A stretch of 23,503 bases of DNA from Deltaproteobacteria bacterium. Its GTDB lineage: Bacteria > Desulfobacterota > Desulfobacteria > Desulfobacterales > JAFDHS01. A model generated the notes under the pieces. The model ran no database searches and was not told where the DNA came from. It saw nothing but the letters and a program-made list of their open reading frames with translations. The translations under genes and the position numbers were made by a program. Shown here in pieces: positions 1-7,540 of the stretch; position 1 is the first letter of the stretch; every line of letters starts with the position of its first letter. The stretch is taken from assembly GCA_019308655.1 (NCBI GenBank), contig JAFDHS010000035.1:1-23503 (forward strand). Reading direction: 5' to 3'.

Positions 1-1
1 C

Positions 2-787
2 GATGCTTTTTTCCTGAAGCAGACGCAGTATTTTTGCCTGAATATTAAACGGCATGTCTCCGATTTCATCCAGAAATACGGTCCCCTGATGCGCCTGTTC
101 GATTTTTCCCACCCGGCGGCTGACCGCCCCGGTGAAAGCCCCTTTTTCATATCCGAACAGCTCACTTTCCAAAAGCGTTTCCGGTATGGCAACACAGTTG
201 ATAATCAAAAAGGGTTTTTCACTCCTCAAACTGTGTTGATAAATGGCTCTGGCCACAAGTTCCTTTCCGGTTCCCGACTCGCCGCGCAGCATAACGGTTG
301 CGTCCGTAGGGGCGACGCGCCCTATGCTCTTATATATCTCCTGCATGAGCGGGCTGCGGCCGATAATGGCATCTGTCGGTGCTGTTTCAGGAGGAACGTC
401 CATTTCTACCCGGCTGCGCATAAAGTGTCCCGCACGCAGGGCCTGATTGATCAGATCAAGAACGTCCGGAATTTCAAAAGGCTTGAGTATATAATCGAAA
501 GCCCCCATTTTAGTGGCTTTAATCGCTGTTTCAGTGGTGCCGAATGCCGTCATGATGATGACCGGAAGTTTGGGTTCAATCAGGCGCATGGCTTCAAGGG
601 CTTCCAGACCGCTTATACCCGGCATCCGTACGTCCATGATGACCAGGTCGGGTGTATTATCTTTAACCATGTCAATTCCTGTTTCGCCTGTGGGGGCGGT
701 ACGCAGGGTATGGCCTTCAGCAGTTAAAATTTTTTCAAAGCTTTGACGTAACTGAGGATTATCATCTACAATCAGGATGTCAGCCAA
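2..787 (-). CDS. NtrC/AtoC-family sigma-54 dependent response regulator (partial)
   Basis: A cytoplasmic transcription activator that, once phosphorylated, remodels sigma-54 RNA polymerase by ATP hydrolysis. The 262 visible residues hold a complete receiver (acid pair D8/D9, phospho-acceptor D52 in MDVRMPG, T80, K102). An AAA+ domain follows, with Walker A GESGTGKE (about 169-176), the sigma-54 contact loop GAFTGA (216-221) and Walker B FLDEIGD (238-244). The rest of the AAA+ domain and the DNA-binding domain lie beyond the window edge. I chose the TTG start at 787 because an AGGAG lies 8 bases upstream and the receiver fold begins at once (LADILIVDDN). The start lies inside the last codons of the upstream kinase gene, an overlap of 16 bases, so the two are almost certainly cotranscribed and translationally coupled as a two-component pair. 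Family and role are secure; the DNA target is inferred from the sigma-54 promoter at 2541. Confidence 0.95.
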   Translation of the reverse strand, partial: MADILIVDDNPQLRQSFEKILTAEGHTLRTAPTGETGIDMVKDNTPDLVIMDVRMPGISGLEALEAMRLIEPKLPVIIMTAFGTTETAIKATKMGAFDYILKPFEIPDVLDLINQALRAGHFMRSRVEMDVPPETAPTDAIIGRSPLMQEIYKSIGRVAPTDATVMLRGESGTGKELVARAIYQHSLRSEKPFLIINCVAIPETLLESELFGYEKGAFTGAVSRRVGKIEQAHQGTVFLDEIGDMPFNIQAKILRLLQEKSI

Positions 788-2256
788 TTCGTACTCTCCT
801 TATACGGCAGGGCAATCACAAAAGTTGCTCCCTCACCTTCTTGAGATTTCAAATCAAGGACTCCCCCGTGTTTTTCAATGATATGTTTGGCTATGCTGAG
901 ACCTAAGCCGGTTCCTTCTTCCTTGTTGCTGAAAAAGGGCTCAAAAAGTTTGTCCTGAACGGACCGGGGTATTCCCGGTCCATCGTCCTTTACCTGAATG
1001 ATCACGGCGTCTCCCAACGGTGCTATCCTCTTTTTTGCTTCCCGGATTTGAATGGATCCTCCATCTCCGATGGCCTCACACGCATTCAGCAAAAGATTGA
1101 CCAAAACTTCCTTGAGCTGTTCCGCATCAACCTGAATTTCAGGAAGCTTTTGCTCTCTTTGGACCTGAACGTCTGTTCCGTATGATTCAATTCGATGTTT
1201 TAAAAGTTGAAGGGTCATGTCCACGACGTCGGAAGGGCTGATAAGCTGGAACTTTAGTTTGGGGGGTCTTGAAAATTCAAGGAAATTTTTGACAATGGTA
1301 TCAATGTGCCGGATCTCTTCGGAAATGACCTCAAAATCTTCATTCTGAACCGGCGTTAATTTCAAGCTCCTTTCCAGGGAGAACAAGCGCATTTTAACGG
1401 AGGTAAGGGGGTTTCGGACGCTATGAGCAAATCCGGCAGCCAGCTTTCCCACCATGGCCAGTTTCTCGGACTGGATGAGATGTTCCCGGCTCTCTTCCAG
1501 TTTGGATTGCGCCTGGTCTACGTTTTTTATAAGGCTGTAAACCTGCCGGCTGAGGGCCTTGACTTCATCACCTATCTTAATGGGTTTTTGGGGAGAATTC
1601 GTTTCCAGAGTCAGTTTTCTGATGGGTTCCAGAATTTGTTTTAAAAGGATAAAGGCCAAAAGAAATCCCAGAAAAGCCACGCAGGGAATTGCACCCCATG
1701 CCAGCAGGGTTACGATATAAGCCGATTTTCTATATTGTTCGCGTGTTTGAGCGATATTTTTTTCGTGAATTCGCTTGTATTCTTCACAAAGGTTGTAAAT
1801 GGTAAAGAATTGCTCCCTGACTTCCCAGTGCTGCTTTGCTCCCGCATCTTTTCTTCCCTGCTTGTATAAGCCGATGACATGGTCTCTGGAATAGATGTAA
1901 TGGATATAGAGGGATTCGATTTCATTGAGAGTCGAATATGCTCCTTCTATGGATGTTAAATTGCGTGCTTTTTTGAGCCAGCTTTGAAAGTTTTCATGGT
2001 GTTCGTTCAAACGATCCAGCCATTCCGAGGCATTGGTAAGAAAGTAATAGGTTGTAAAGCCTTTTTGCATGATCAAAGCGGTTTCCAGCTTCTGGGCGGC
2101 CATAAGGGTATTGACATCCCGGTCTACCATGGAAGTATACAGCGCTTGGGTGCGATAGGTATAAAAAAGGGTGACGATTGATCCTGATAAGTTAAGAAGG
2201 GTCATAATCCCGAGAAGCAGGAAAATCTGATAGCGAAGTCCGATTCGATTGAACAT
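772..2256 (-). CDS. Membrane sensor histidine kinase, partner of the sigma-54 activator
   Basis: A 494-residue inner-membrane kinase. TM1 spans about 8-33 and TM2 about 179-205. They enclose an all-helical-looking extracytoplasmic region of about 145 residues, resembling four-helix-bundle sensors. A HAMP-like linker (206-250) follows. The HisKA box has phospho-acceptor H278 in GFAHSVRNPLTS. The HATPase_c domain has N391 in LLLNACEAI, DDGPGIP (424-430), FEPFF and GTGLGLS (448-454). The ligand is not predictable. The gene is read away from the sigma-54 promoter at 2541, and its 3' end overlaps the start of the NtrC-like regulator. The start is an ATG at 2256 without an obvious Shine-Dalgarno sequence. 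The family is certain. That it phosphorylates the overlapping regulator is inferred from the overlap and from the usual genetics of such pairs. Confidence 0.93.
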   Translation of the reverse strand: MFNRIGLRYQIFLLLGIMTLLNLSGSIVTLFYTYRTQALYTSMVDRDVNTLMAAQKLETALIMQKGFTTYYFLTNASEWLDRLNEHHENFQSWLKKARNLTSIEGAYSTLNEIESLYIHYIYSRDHVIGLYKQGRKDAGAKQHWEVREQFFTIYNLCEEYKRIHEKNIAQTREQYRKSAYIVTLLAWGAIPCVAFLGFLLAFILLKQILEPIRKLTLETNSPQKPIKIGDEVKALSRQVYSLIKNVDQAQSKLEESREHLIQSEKLAMVGKLAAGFAHSVRNPLTSVKMRLFSLERSLKLTPVQNEDFEVISEEIRHIDTIVKNFLEFSRPPKLKFQLISPSDVVDMTLQLLKHRIESYGTDVQVQREQKLPEIQVDAEQLKEVLVNLLLNACEAIGDGGSIQIREAKKRIAPLGDAVIIQVKDDGPGIPRSVQDKLFEPFFSNKEEGTGLGLSIAKHIIEKHGGVLDLKSQEGEGATFVIALPYKESTNWLTS

Positions 2257-2420
2257 GATTTTATGTCTTTATTGTTTGGTTCCAAAAATATTTACGTATG
2301 ACGAAAAAATAAATATCACGAAAGTCTTCTTTTATAAAGGGAGATTTAAGATGCGGATTTCAAAAAAATCCTGATTCCCTCAAAAGAAGATGTTTAAACT
2401 GTTCTTAGAGCCCGCCTTTT

Positions 2421-2448
2421 ACGGTATGTAAAAAAAAACGACATCCGT
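2421..2448. promoter_or_regulatory. Candidate activator-binding dyad upstream of the sigma-54 promoter
   Basis: ACGGTATGT at 2421-2429 is mirrored by ACATCCGT at 2441-2448 with an A-rich spacer, one base short of perfect symmetry. It lies about 120 bp upstream of the predicted transcription start, the usual distance for an NtrC-type enhancer. Symmetry and position are visible; binding is inferred, and a dyad this short can arise by chance in AT-rich DNA. Confidence 0.35.
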
Positions 2449-2540
2449 CCCCATTAATTATTTTTTTAATCGCTTTCTTCTTTTTTTAAAAATCCTGTTA
2501 TACCAAAAACTTAGCTTGGATTTTCTTTTCTATCCCGTCT

Positions 2541-2556
2541 TGGCACGCGGGTTGCT
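2541..2556 (+). promoter_or_regulatory. Sigma-54 (-24/-12) promoter
   Basis: TGGCAC-GCGGG-TTGCT matches the sigma-54 consensus TGGCAC-N5-TTGCW at every defined position with the required spacing (GG at -25/-24, GC at -13/-12). The predicted +1 is near 2567. It points toward the receiver/kinase/transporter array starting at 2725, and the gene pair on its other side encodes a sigma-54 activator and its kinase. Confidence 0.88.
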
Positions 2557-2724
2557 ATATCTTTCATTAAAGCCGGATATCCATAGATGCTCCAAGGGGC
2601 GATTATCTCTTAGATTTTACATGCAGTGAAAAAAATCGATACCGGCGCTGCTGAATTCTGTTTGGCCTGATTTTTTTAAAGCTCTTTTGTTTATTAATTC
2701 ACGATCCTAAAAAAAGGAAGGCCC

Positions 2725-3117
2725 GTGAAAGAAGGATTCACTATATTGATAGCTGATCGAAATCCCCATGTCCGAAAGCTTTTAGAACGGGAGATAACAG
2801 CGGAAGGTTACCGGGTTCGGTTGGCGAAAAATGCCCGGGATGTTCTTGAATGGGTTTATCATTATGAACCCCTTGATCTTTTGATTCTGGATCCGGACCT
2901 GCCGGATGCAGAGGACATGTCGATGTTAAAAAAGCTGAATAACAGAATCCCGGTTTTACCTGTAATCGTCCACGGTTACCTCACGGATGACGCCGGACAT
3001 TCGGCTGTTTTGAAACCTGCTGTGTTTGTTGAAAAAAGGGGAAGCAGTATCGAGTATCTGAAAAAAGTGATTTCGGATATTCTGAAAAAGTCCGGGCCAC
3101 AAAAGGTTAACCCTTAA
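2725..3117 (+). CDS. Degenerate stand-alone receiver-like protein
   Basis: A 130-residue protein consisting only of a CheY-like fold. It starts at GTG 2725 behind AAGGAAG. The aspartate that aligns with the phospho-acceptor is present (D56 in LILDPDLP). The acid pocket is reduced to one residue (ADRN, D11), and the usual Thr of the MLTGH motif is replaced (VIVHGYL). K104 in VEKRG may be the conserved lysine. It is the first gene after the sigma-54 promoter, and its stop is 12 bases before the next kinase. With an altered pocket it may be phosphorylated poorly or act as a constitutive partner. The receiver fold is well supported; its role is unknown. Confidence 0.8.
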   Translation: MKEGFTILIADRNPHVRKLLEREITAEGYRVRLAKNARDVLEWVYHYEPLDLLILDPDLPDAEDMSMLKKLNNRIPVLPVIVHGYLTDDAGHSAVLKPAVFVEKRGSSIEYLKKVISDILKKSGPQKVNP

Positions 3118-3129
3118 CGAAGAGATCAT

Positions 3130-4839
3130 ATGAATAAAAATAAAAGATTAAAAAATCCTTATTATCAGTCATTGATAAGAAAAATGGCTTTAATTGTCAT
3201 CATCGTATCTTTTACCCCTCTGGTAATGGCCAGTTGTCTTATCCTTGATTATTTTCATTCATCTTATCATGAAAAAGTTTATGCCCATTTGGGAGAGTTA
3301 GTTCAGAAGCATCAACAGAATATTGACGGATTTTTAACGGAGAGATTGAGCAATATTCGCTTTCTGGCAAATTCTTACGATTTTGAAGAACTCAGTGATG
3401 AGTCTTTTCTCCAAAACAAACTGACAGTGCTTCAACAGGATTACGGCACTGTTTTTGAAGACTTGGGGGTTGTTAATGAAAAAGGGCTCCAAGTCGCCTA
3501 TGCCGGGCCGTTCAAGCTGGAAAAAGCAGAATATTCCAAAGCGGATTGGTTTAAAAAGGCCATGAATAGCCGTTATTTTATAAGCGATGTTTTTATGGGG
3601 CTTCGCGGTCAACCTCATTTTATCGTATCCGTGAAAAGCAAGTGGCAAGGAGAATGGTGGATATTAAGAGCTACGATTAATTTTCTGGAATTTAATTCTC
3701 TGGTTGAGAATCTTCGCATCGGTAAAACCGGTTTTGCCTTTATCCTGAACAGGGAAAAAGAGTTCCAAACCAAACTGCTCATTGGGTCCATCTCCGATAA
3801 AAAACATTATATGGATCATTTCTTTGAGGCCGCCAAGGTTGGAAATAAGGGAATACATATAGTTGAGAAGAAGGATGAATTCGGGAATATGAAGATCTAT
3901 GTGGGCGCTTTTCTTAAAAATAATGAATGGCTGCTGGTATGTCAGCAGAATACCACGGATGCTTTTTTTGATTTGAACCGGGTCCGAAAGATCGGAGCGG
4001 TGATTTTTCTTTTGGGTGGTTTGGGGATTATCTCCACGGCATATTTAATGTCCCGAAGAATGGTCAACCGTATTGCCACGGCGGACAAGGAAAAGGAGAT
4101 GATGAACCAGCAGGTTATTGAAACCGGAAAACTTGCAACCATTGGTGAACTGGCAGCCGGTATTGCTCATGAGATCAACAATCCCGTGGCCATTATGGTT
4201 GAAGAAGCGGGGTGGATAGAGGATTTGCTGGAAGAGGAAGAATTTAAGGAAGGAGAAAATCTTAATGAGTTTAAAAGGGCCTTAAAGCAGATTCATACCC
4301 AGGGCGGACGCTGCAAGGAGATCACCTTTAAATTGCTGAGTTTTGCCCGAAAAACAGATTCAAGGGCAGAGGATGTTCAGGTCAATGATCTGATTGAGGA
4401 AGTTGTTGCGCTTTCCGCACAAAGAGCCAGGTACGGCAAGGTGCTCATCAATGAGAATCTTGAAAAGGACCTTCCTTTTATAAATATCTCCCAGTCGGAA
4501 ATGCAGCAGGTTTTCCTTAATTTAATCAACAATGCCTGTGACGCCATGGAGAAAAAAGGAGGAACGATTGAAATAAAGACTCAATTGGCAGGGGACTATG
4601 TTGAGGTTGAAATAGCGGATAATGGTCCCGGTATTGCCAAGGCTAACCTTGCCAGAATTTTTGATCCTTTTTTTACCACCAAACCGGTGGGCAAGGGGAC
4701 CGGCCTGGGCCTTTCGATCTGTTACGGCATTATAAACAAAATAGGAGGGAAAATAGATGTTCGAAGCGTATTGGATGTGGGAACCACCTTCCGCATTCTG
4801 CTTCCGTTAAAAAAAGAAAAGGCACAACACACTTTATAA
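3130..4839 (+). CDS. Cache-type membrane sensor histidine kinase
   Basis: A 569-residue inner-membrane kinase. TM1 (about 17-40) and TM2 (about 287-307) flank a 240-residue extracytoplasmic region with a double-Cache look: an N-terminal helix, DLGVVNEKGLQVAYAGP, then YFISDVFMGLRGQPHFIVSV, a combination seen in sensors of small organic ligands. No HAMP domain is evident; a short linker leads to HisKA with H347 in GIAHEINNPVAIM. The HATPase_c domain has LINNACDAM (465-473), DNGPGI (497-502), FDPFF and GKGTGLGLS (521-529). It sits between two receiver-only genes, so its likely partners are those receivers. The start is ATG 3130 with only a weak AAGAG upstream, consistent with coupling to the preceding gene. 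Ligand assignment is inference; the family is certain. Confidence 0.93.
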   Translation: MNKNKRLKNPYYQSLIRKMALIVIIVSFTPLVMASCLILDYFHSSYHEKVYAHLGELVQKHQQNIDGFLTERLSNIRFLANSYDFEELSDESFLQNKLTVLQQDYGTVFEDLGVVNEKGLQVAYAGPFKLEKAEYSKADWFKKAMNSRYFISDVFMGLRGQPHFIVSVKSKWQGEWWILRATINFLEFNSLVENLRIGKTGFAFILNREKEFQTKLLIGSISDKKHYMDHFFEAAKVGNKGIHIVEKKDEFGNMKIYVGAFLKNNEWLLVCQQNTTDAFFDLNRVRKIGAVIFLLGGLGIISTAYLMSRRMVNRIATADKEKEMMNQQVIETGKLATIGELAAGIAHEINNPVAIMVEEAGWIEDLLEEEEFKEGENLNEFKRALKQIHTQGGRCKEITFKLLSFARKTDSRAEDVQVNDLIEEVVALSAQRARYGKVLINENLEKDLPFINISQSEMQQVFLNLINNACDAMEKKGGTIEIKTQLAGDYVEVEIADNGPGIAKANLARIFDPFFTTKPVGKGTGLGLSICYGIINKIGGKIDVRSVLDVGTTFRILLPLKKEKAQHTL

Positions 4840-4858
4840 TGAAAAAGGAGGGGGAGCT

Positions 4859-5290
4859 ATGAGTTTATCAACTATACTCTTTGTGGATGATGAAATCGGT
4901 TTTGTAGAAACAATGAGCAAACGTTTAACTAAAAGAGATTTCACTATTATTCCTGCCCACAGCGGAGAGGAAGCTTTGGAACAGCTTGAAAAGCATCGCG
5001 GTATCGAAGTTGTTCTGCTTGACGTTAAAATGCCTGGAATGGACGGAATTGAGACCTTGGGTAAAATCAAGAGTAAATACCCTTTGGCAGAGGTGATTAT
5101 GCTTACCGGTCATGCCACGGTTGAATCAGCCATTGACGGAATGAAATTAGGTGCTTTTGATTACCTGATGAAACCCTGCGATATGGATCAACTTGTAGGC
5201 AAGGTAACGGAAGCGGCATCTAAAAAGAAGCGCCATGAAGATAAAATTATCGAGGCGCGTATGAAGGAAATTACAAGTCGACGTCCTTAG
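4859..5290 (+). CDS. Receiver-only response regulator
   Basis: A 143-residue single-domain CheY-like protein with all canonical residues: D10/D11, phospho-acceptor D55 in VVLLDVKMPGMDG, T83 in MLTGH, and K105 in LMKPCDMD. A charged helical tail of about 25 residues follows, with no DNA-binding or enzymatic output. The start at 4859 has a strong AAGGAGGGGG upstream. It lies 19 bases after the Cache kinase and 10 bases before another receiver, so it is likely a direct phosphorylation target or a phosphate shuttle or sink for that kinase. Confidence 0.93.
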   Translation: MSLSTILFVDDEIGFVETMSKRLTKRDFTIIPAHSGEEALEQLEKHRGIEVVLLDVKMPGMDGIETLGKIKSKYPLAEVIMLTGHATVESAIDGMKLGAFDYLMKPCDMDQLVGKVTEAASKKKRHEDKIIEARMKEITSRRP

Positions 5291-5300
5291 AGGAAGAGTC

Positions 5301-5729
5301 ATGTCAGAGAAGAAAAATGACCGGACCCCGCCCGAAGCGGAGCCGTTGAGGGCGGAGCGAATCAAACTTCTTATTGTGGATGATGAGGTAGGATATGTCA
5401 ATGTTCTCTCCAACAGACTGAGAAAGAGAAATGTTGACGTGACAAAGAGTTTCAGCGGTACCGAGGGCATTCAGGTCCTGCGCAGGCACGATTTTGATGT
5501 GGCGGTTCTGGACCTTAAAATGGAAGACATGGACGGAATTGAGGTCCTCAAAATATTCAAGAAAATGGATCCGGAAATGGCGGTGATTATGCTTACCGGT
5601 CACGGTTCGGAAATGGCGGCCAAAGAAGGGATTGAATACGGTGCTTTTGATTACCTTTTAAAGCCGTGTGAACTTGAAGAGTTGCTGGCCAAGATCAAAG
5701 AGGCTTGCCAAAAAAAAATTAAAATTTGA
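5301..5729 (+). CDS. Receiver-only response regulator
   Basis: A 142-residue single receiver preceded by a charged N-terminal extension of about 20 residues (MSEKKNDRTPPEAEPLRAER). The active site is intact: D27/D28, D71, T99 in MLTGHG, and K121 in LLKPCE. The usual proline after the phospho-acceptor loop is replaced by glutamate (DLKMEDMDG rather than DVKMPGMDG). The start is ATG 5301 behind AGGAAGAG. It is closely similar to the preceding receiver, suggesting tandem duplication and divergence, and it sits directly upstream of the DASS transporter. There is no output domain, so it must act by protein contact or phosphotransfer. Confidence 0.92.
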   Translation: MSEKKNDRTPPEAEPLRAERIKLLIVDDEVGYVNVLSNRLRKRNVDVTKSFSGTEGIQVLRRHDFDVAVLDLKMEDMDGIEVLKIFKKMDPEMAVIMLTGHGSEMAAKEGIEYGAFDYLLKPCELEELLAKIKEACQKKIKI

Positions 5730-5770
5730 AATGACCCATTTGTAACATGCAACTTGAAAAAGGAGGAAAA

Positions 5771-7351
5771 ATGTTTCTCAAATCAAAGGGCTTCCAGCTC
5801 TTACTGGCATTGGCACTCGGAGTCATTGTTCTACTTTTGCCCAGACCGGAAGGGACGAAATTTAAGATAACCGGTGATGAAGGACAGGTGCTGATTCAAA
5901 ATGTCAGTCAGTACTTTACTTTGGCTTCCGTTCAGAAAGACACTGGAAAACATTATGTTCTGGAGACAAAGGATGCGGACGCGGCTGAATCTACGGCGGC
6001 TTTTCTGCAAGACAAGGCTGATGAGCTAAACATGGGGCCTGTAAAGGTTGACTATGTCAACGGTCTTTCTCCAAAAGCCAAGCGCTTTTTAGCGGTACTG
6101 GCGGTATTAATCTTTCTGTTTGTTGCAGAACCGATTCCCCTTGAAATTACAGCCATCTGCATCGGCGTTTTCCTGGTACTCATGCAGATTGCTCCCACTA
6201 AGGATGCCTGGGCCCCTTATATGCATCCGGTGGTCATTTTTATCATGTGCTGTTTAATTTTTGCCATTTCTCTTGATAAGGCCGGGATCACAAAGCGGCT
6301 CGGATATTTTATCGTCAAGAAAGCGGGGACCAGTGTTATAAAGTTTACATTTATGATTTCCATCGGTCTGGGCTTGGCCTCTTCGGTCATGCATGACGCC
6401 GCAGCCTGTGCCATCGGGATTATTACCATGCTGCCCATGATGAAAGCCGCCGGTATTGAGCCCCATACACGGACCGCAAAATTTATGATGCTTTCTTTAC
6501 CCTTTGCCTGTTCCTGCGGCGGCATGGGAACACTCGTCGGCGGCGGGCGATGTATGGTTGCCGCGGCTTTTCTCAAGGAATTTACCGGATTGGAAATTAC
6601 CTTTTTTGACTGGATAAAATACTGTATGCCTGCGGCTATCCTGACCGTGCCGGCTGCTGTCGGCGTTGTTTATATGGTTTTCAGGCCGGATCCCAAATAT
6701 AAACTGCCTGAGTTTTATGAGGAAATCGGTCCCTGGACTTCTATGGAAAAAAGGACCGTCACTATCATCGCTATAAGCTTTTTGTTCTGGTTAACAAAGG
6801 GGATTCACGGATATCACTATTCCATCACCGGAATGCTGGGTGTTGCCGCCCTTGTACTTTCCGGTGTCCTGAAATGGGAGGATATCCATAAAAATCTTGA
6901 ATGGGGAACGGCTTTGTTCATTTTCGGCGGTGGTATTTCTCTTGGCCTTGCCATGGGCTATTCGGGAGCTGCCAATTATTTTGCCTACCTCTTTTTTCCG
7001 CTGGTTCAGGGGCATGGATGGTTAGTTTTATTTATCGGGGTCGGTATTTTCGGTTCCCTGGTGACCAATGCCATGGCCAATGTGGCTGCTGCCGCCTTGA
7101 TATTACCTATCGTCATACCCATCGCCCAGAGCATGGGGGTAAACCCGACCGTACTGGCCCTGTGCCTTGGAACGGCCTGTTCTTTTGCCATGCTTCTGGT
7201 CATCGGCTGTCCGCCCAATGCCATTGCTTACAGCTATCGCTATTTCAAGGCGGCGGATCTGACCAAAGTGGGTGTGGTTGCCACCCCTATTTTATTATGT
7301 ATTCTGGTTTGTGTTGCAGCGGTATGGTGGAAAATATTAGGGCTTGTATAA
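5771..7351 (+). CDS. DASS/SLC13-family sodium:anion symporter with an N-terminal extracytoplasmic insert
   Basis: A 526-residue polytopic inner-membrane carrier of the divalent anion:sodium symporter family (di/tricarboxylates or sulfate). I use ATG 5771, not the ATG at 5747, because AGGAGG sits at 5761-5766. After TM1 (about 8-25) comes an unusual soluble stretch of about 70 residues before the family's LFVAEPIPLEIT segment. Hydrophobic segments then follow to the C-terminus. The two SNT-like half-sites are divergent: SSVMHDAAACA and GSLVTNAMANVAAAALILP. GCPPNAIAYSYRYFKAADL near the C-terminus is typical of the family. The substrate cannot be read from sequence; in sulfate reducers SLC13 proteins are known candidates for sulfate uptake. 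Placement amid receivers suggests transport linked to the two-component system. An inverted repeat of the CTTTAG family lies 40 bases after the stop. Confidence 0.9.
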   Translation: MFLKSKGFQLLLALALGVIVLLLPRPEGTKFKITGDEGQVLIQNVSQYFTLASVQKDTGKHYVLETKDADAAESTAAFLQDKADELNMGPVKVDYVNGLSPKAKRFLAVLAVLIFLFVAEPIPLEITAICIGVFLVLMQIAPTKDAWAPYMHPVVIFIMCCLIFAISLDKAGITKRLGYFIVKKAGTSVIKFTFMISIGLGLASSVMHDAAACAIGIITMLPMMKAAGIEPHTRTAKFMMLSLPFACSCGGMGTLVGGGRCMVAAAFLKEFTGLEITFFDWIKYCMPAAILTVPAAVGVVYMVFRPDPKYKLPEFYEEIGPWTSMEKRTVTIIAISFLFWLTKGIHGYHYSITGMLGVAALVLSGVLKWEDIHKNLEWGTALFIFGGGISLGLAMGYSGAANYFAYLFFPLVQGHGWLVLFIGVGIFGSLVTNAMANVAAAALILPIVIPIAQSMGVNPTVLALCLGTACSFAMLLVIGCPPNAIAYSYRYFKAADLTKVGVVATPILLCILVCVAAVWWKILGLV

Positions 7352-7360
7352 GAAAGAAAA

Positions 7361-7465
7361 GTGTGAAGTGCCTAAAGTGATCTAAAGTGCCTAAAGTTGA
7401 GGAATTCTGTCAATTTTATATAAAAAGACGGAGCGAAGCGACTCCTCAACTTTAGCTCACTTTTC
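7361..7465. repeat. CTTTAG-family inverted repeat after the transporter gene
   Basis: Begins GTGTGAAGTGCCTAAAGTGA, followed by a perfect 13-bp inverted repeat CTAAAGTTGAGGA (7391-7403) and its complement (7443-7455) around a 39-base loop. Related sequence recurs at 9148-9300, 11320-11352 and 13686-13715, each time just downstream of a gene or operon. It could act as a terminator or processing hairpin, but it lacks a T-tract directly after the stem, so the function is uncertain. Confidence 0.75.
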
Positions 7466-7540
7466 CGGCATGAAAAAAAATTGGGGTTTTGTTGAAGTTG
7501 TCCGAATTTTAATAAACTTAAATAAATTCAATTGAGTGAT

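Larger units (their letters stand above)
2257..2724. other. Divergent intergenic control region, 468 bp
   Basis: This AT-rich, non-coding stretch separates the minus-strand kinase/activator pair from the plus-strand receiver array. It holds a consensus sigma-54 promoter (2541-2556) and an imperfect dyad about 120 bases upstream of the predicted +1 (arms 2421-2429 and 2441-2448). A small hairpin (GGATTT/AAATCC) lies near 2357-2373, and long T/A runs at 2427-2490 could favour bending. The leader from the predicted +1 to the first start codon is about 160 bases long, and I see no recognisable riboswitch in it. No promoter could be assigned for the minus-strand pair. Confidence 0.75.

Noticed and set aside
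89..727. Long plus-strand open frame opposite the sigma-54 activator
   Set aside because: It is antisense to a receiver/AAA+ gene with complete motifs, and its own translation shows no recognisable domain.
6901..7380. Cys-rich plus-strand frame inside the transporter gene
   Set aside because: It is an out-of-frame shadow of the DASS coding sequence.
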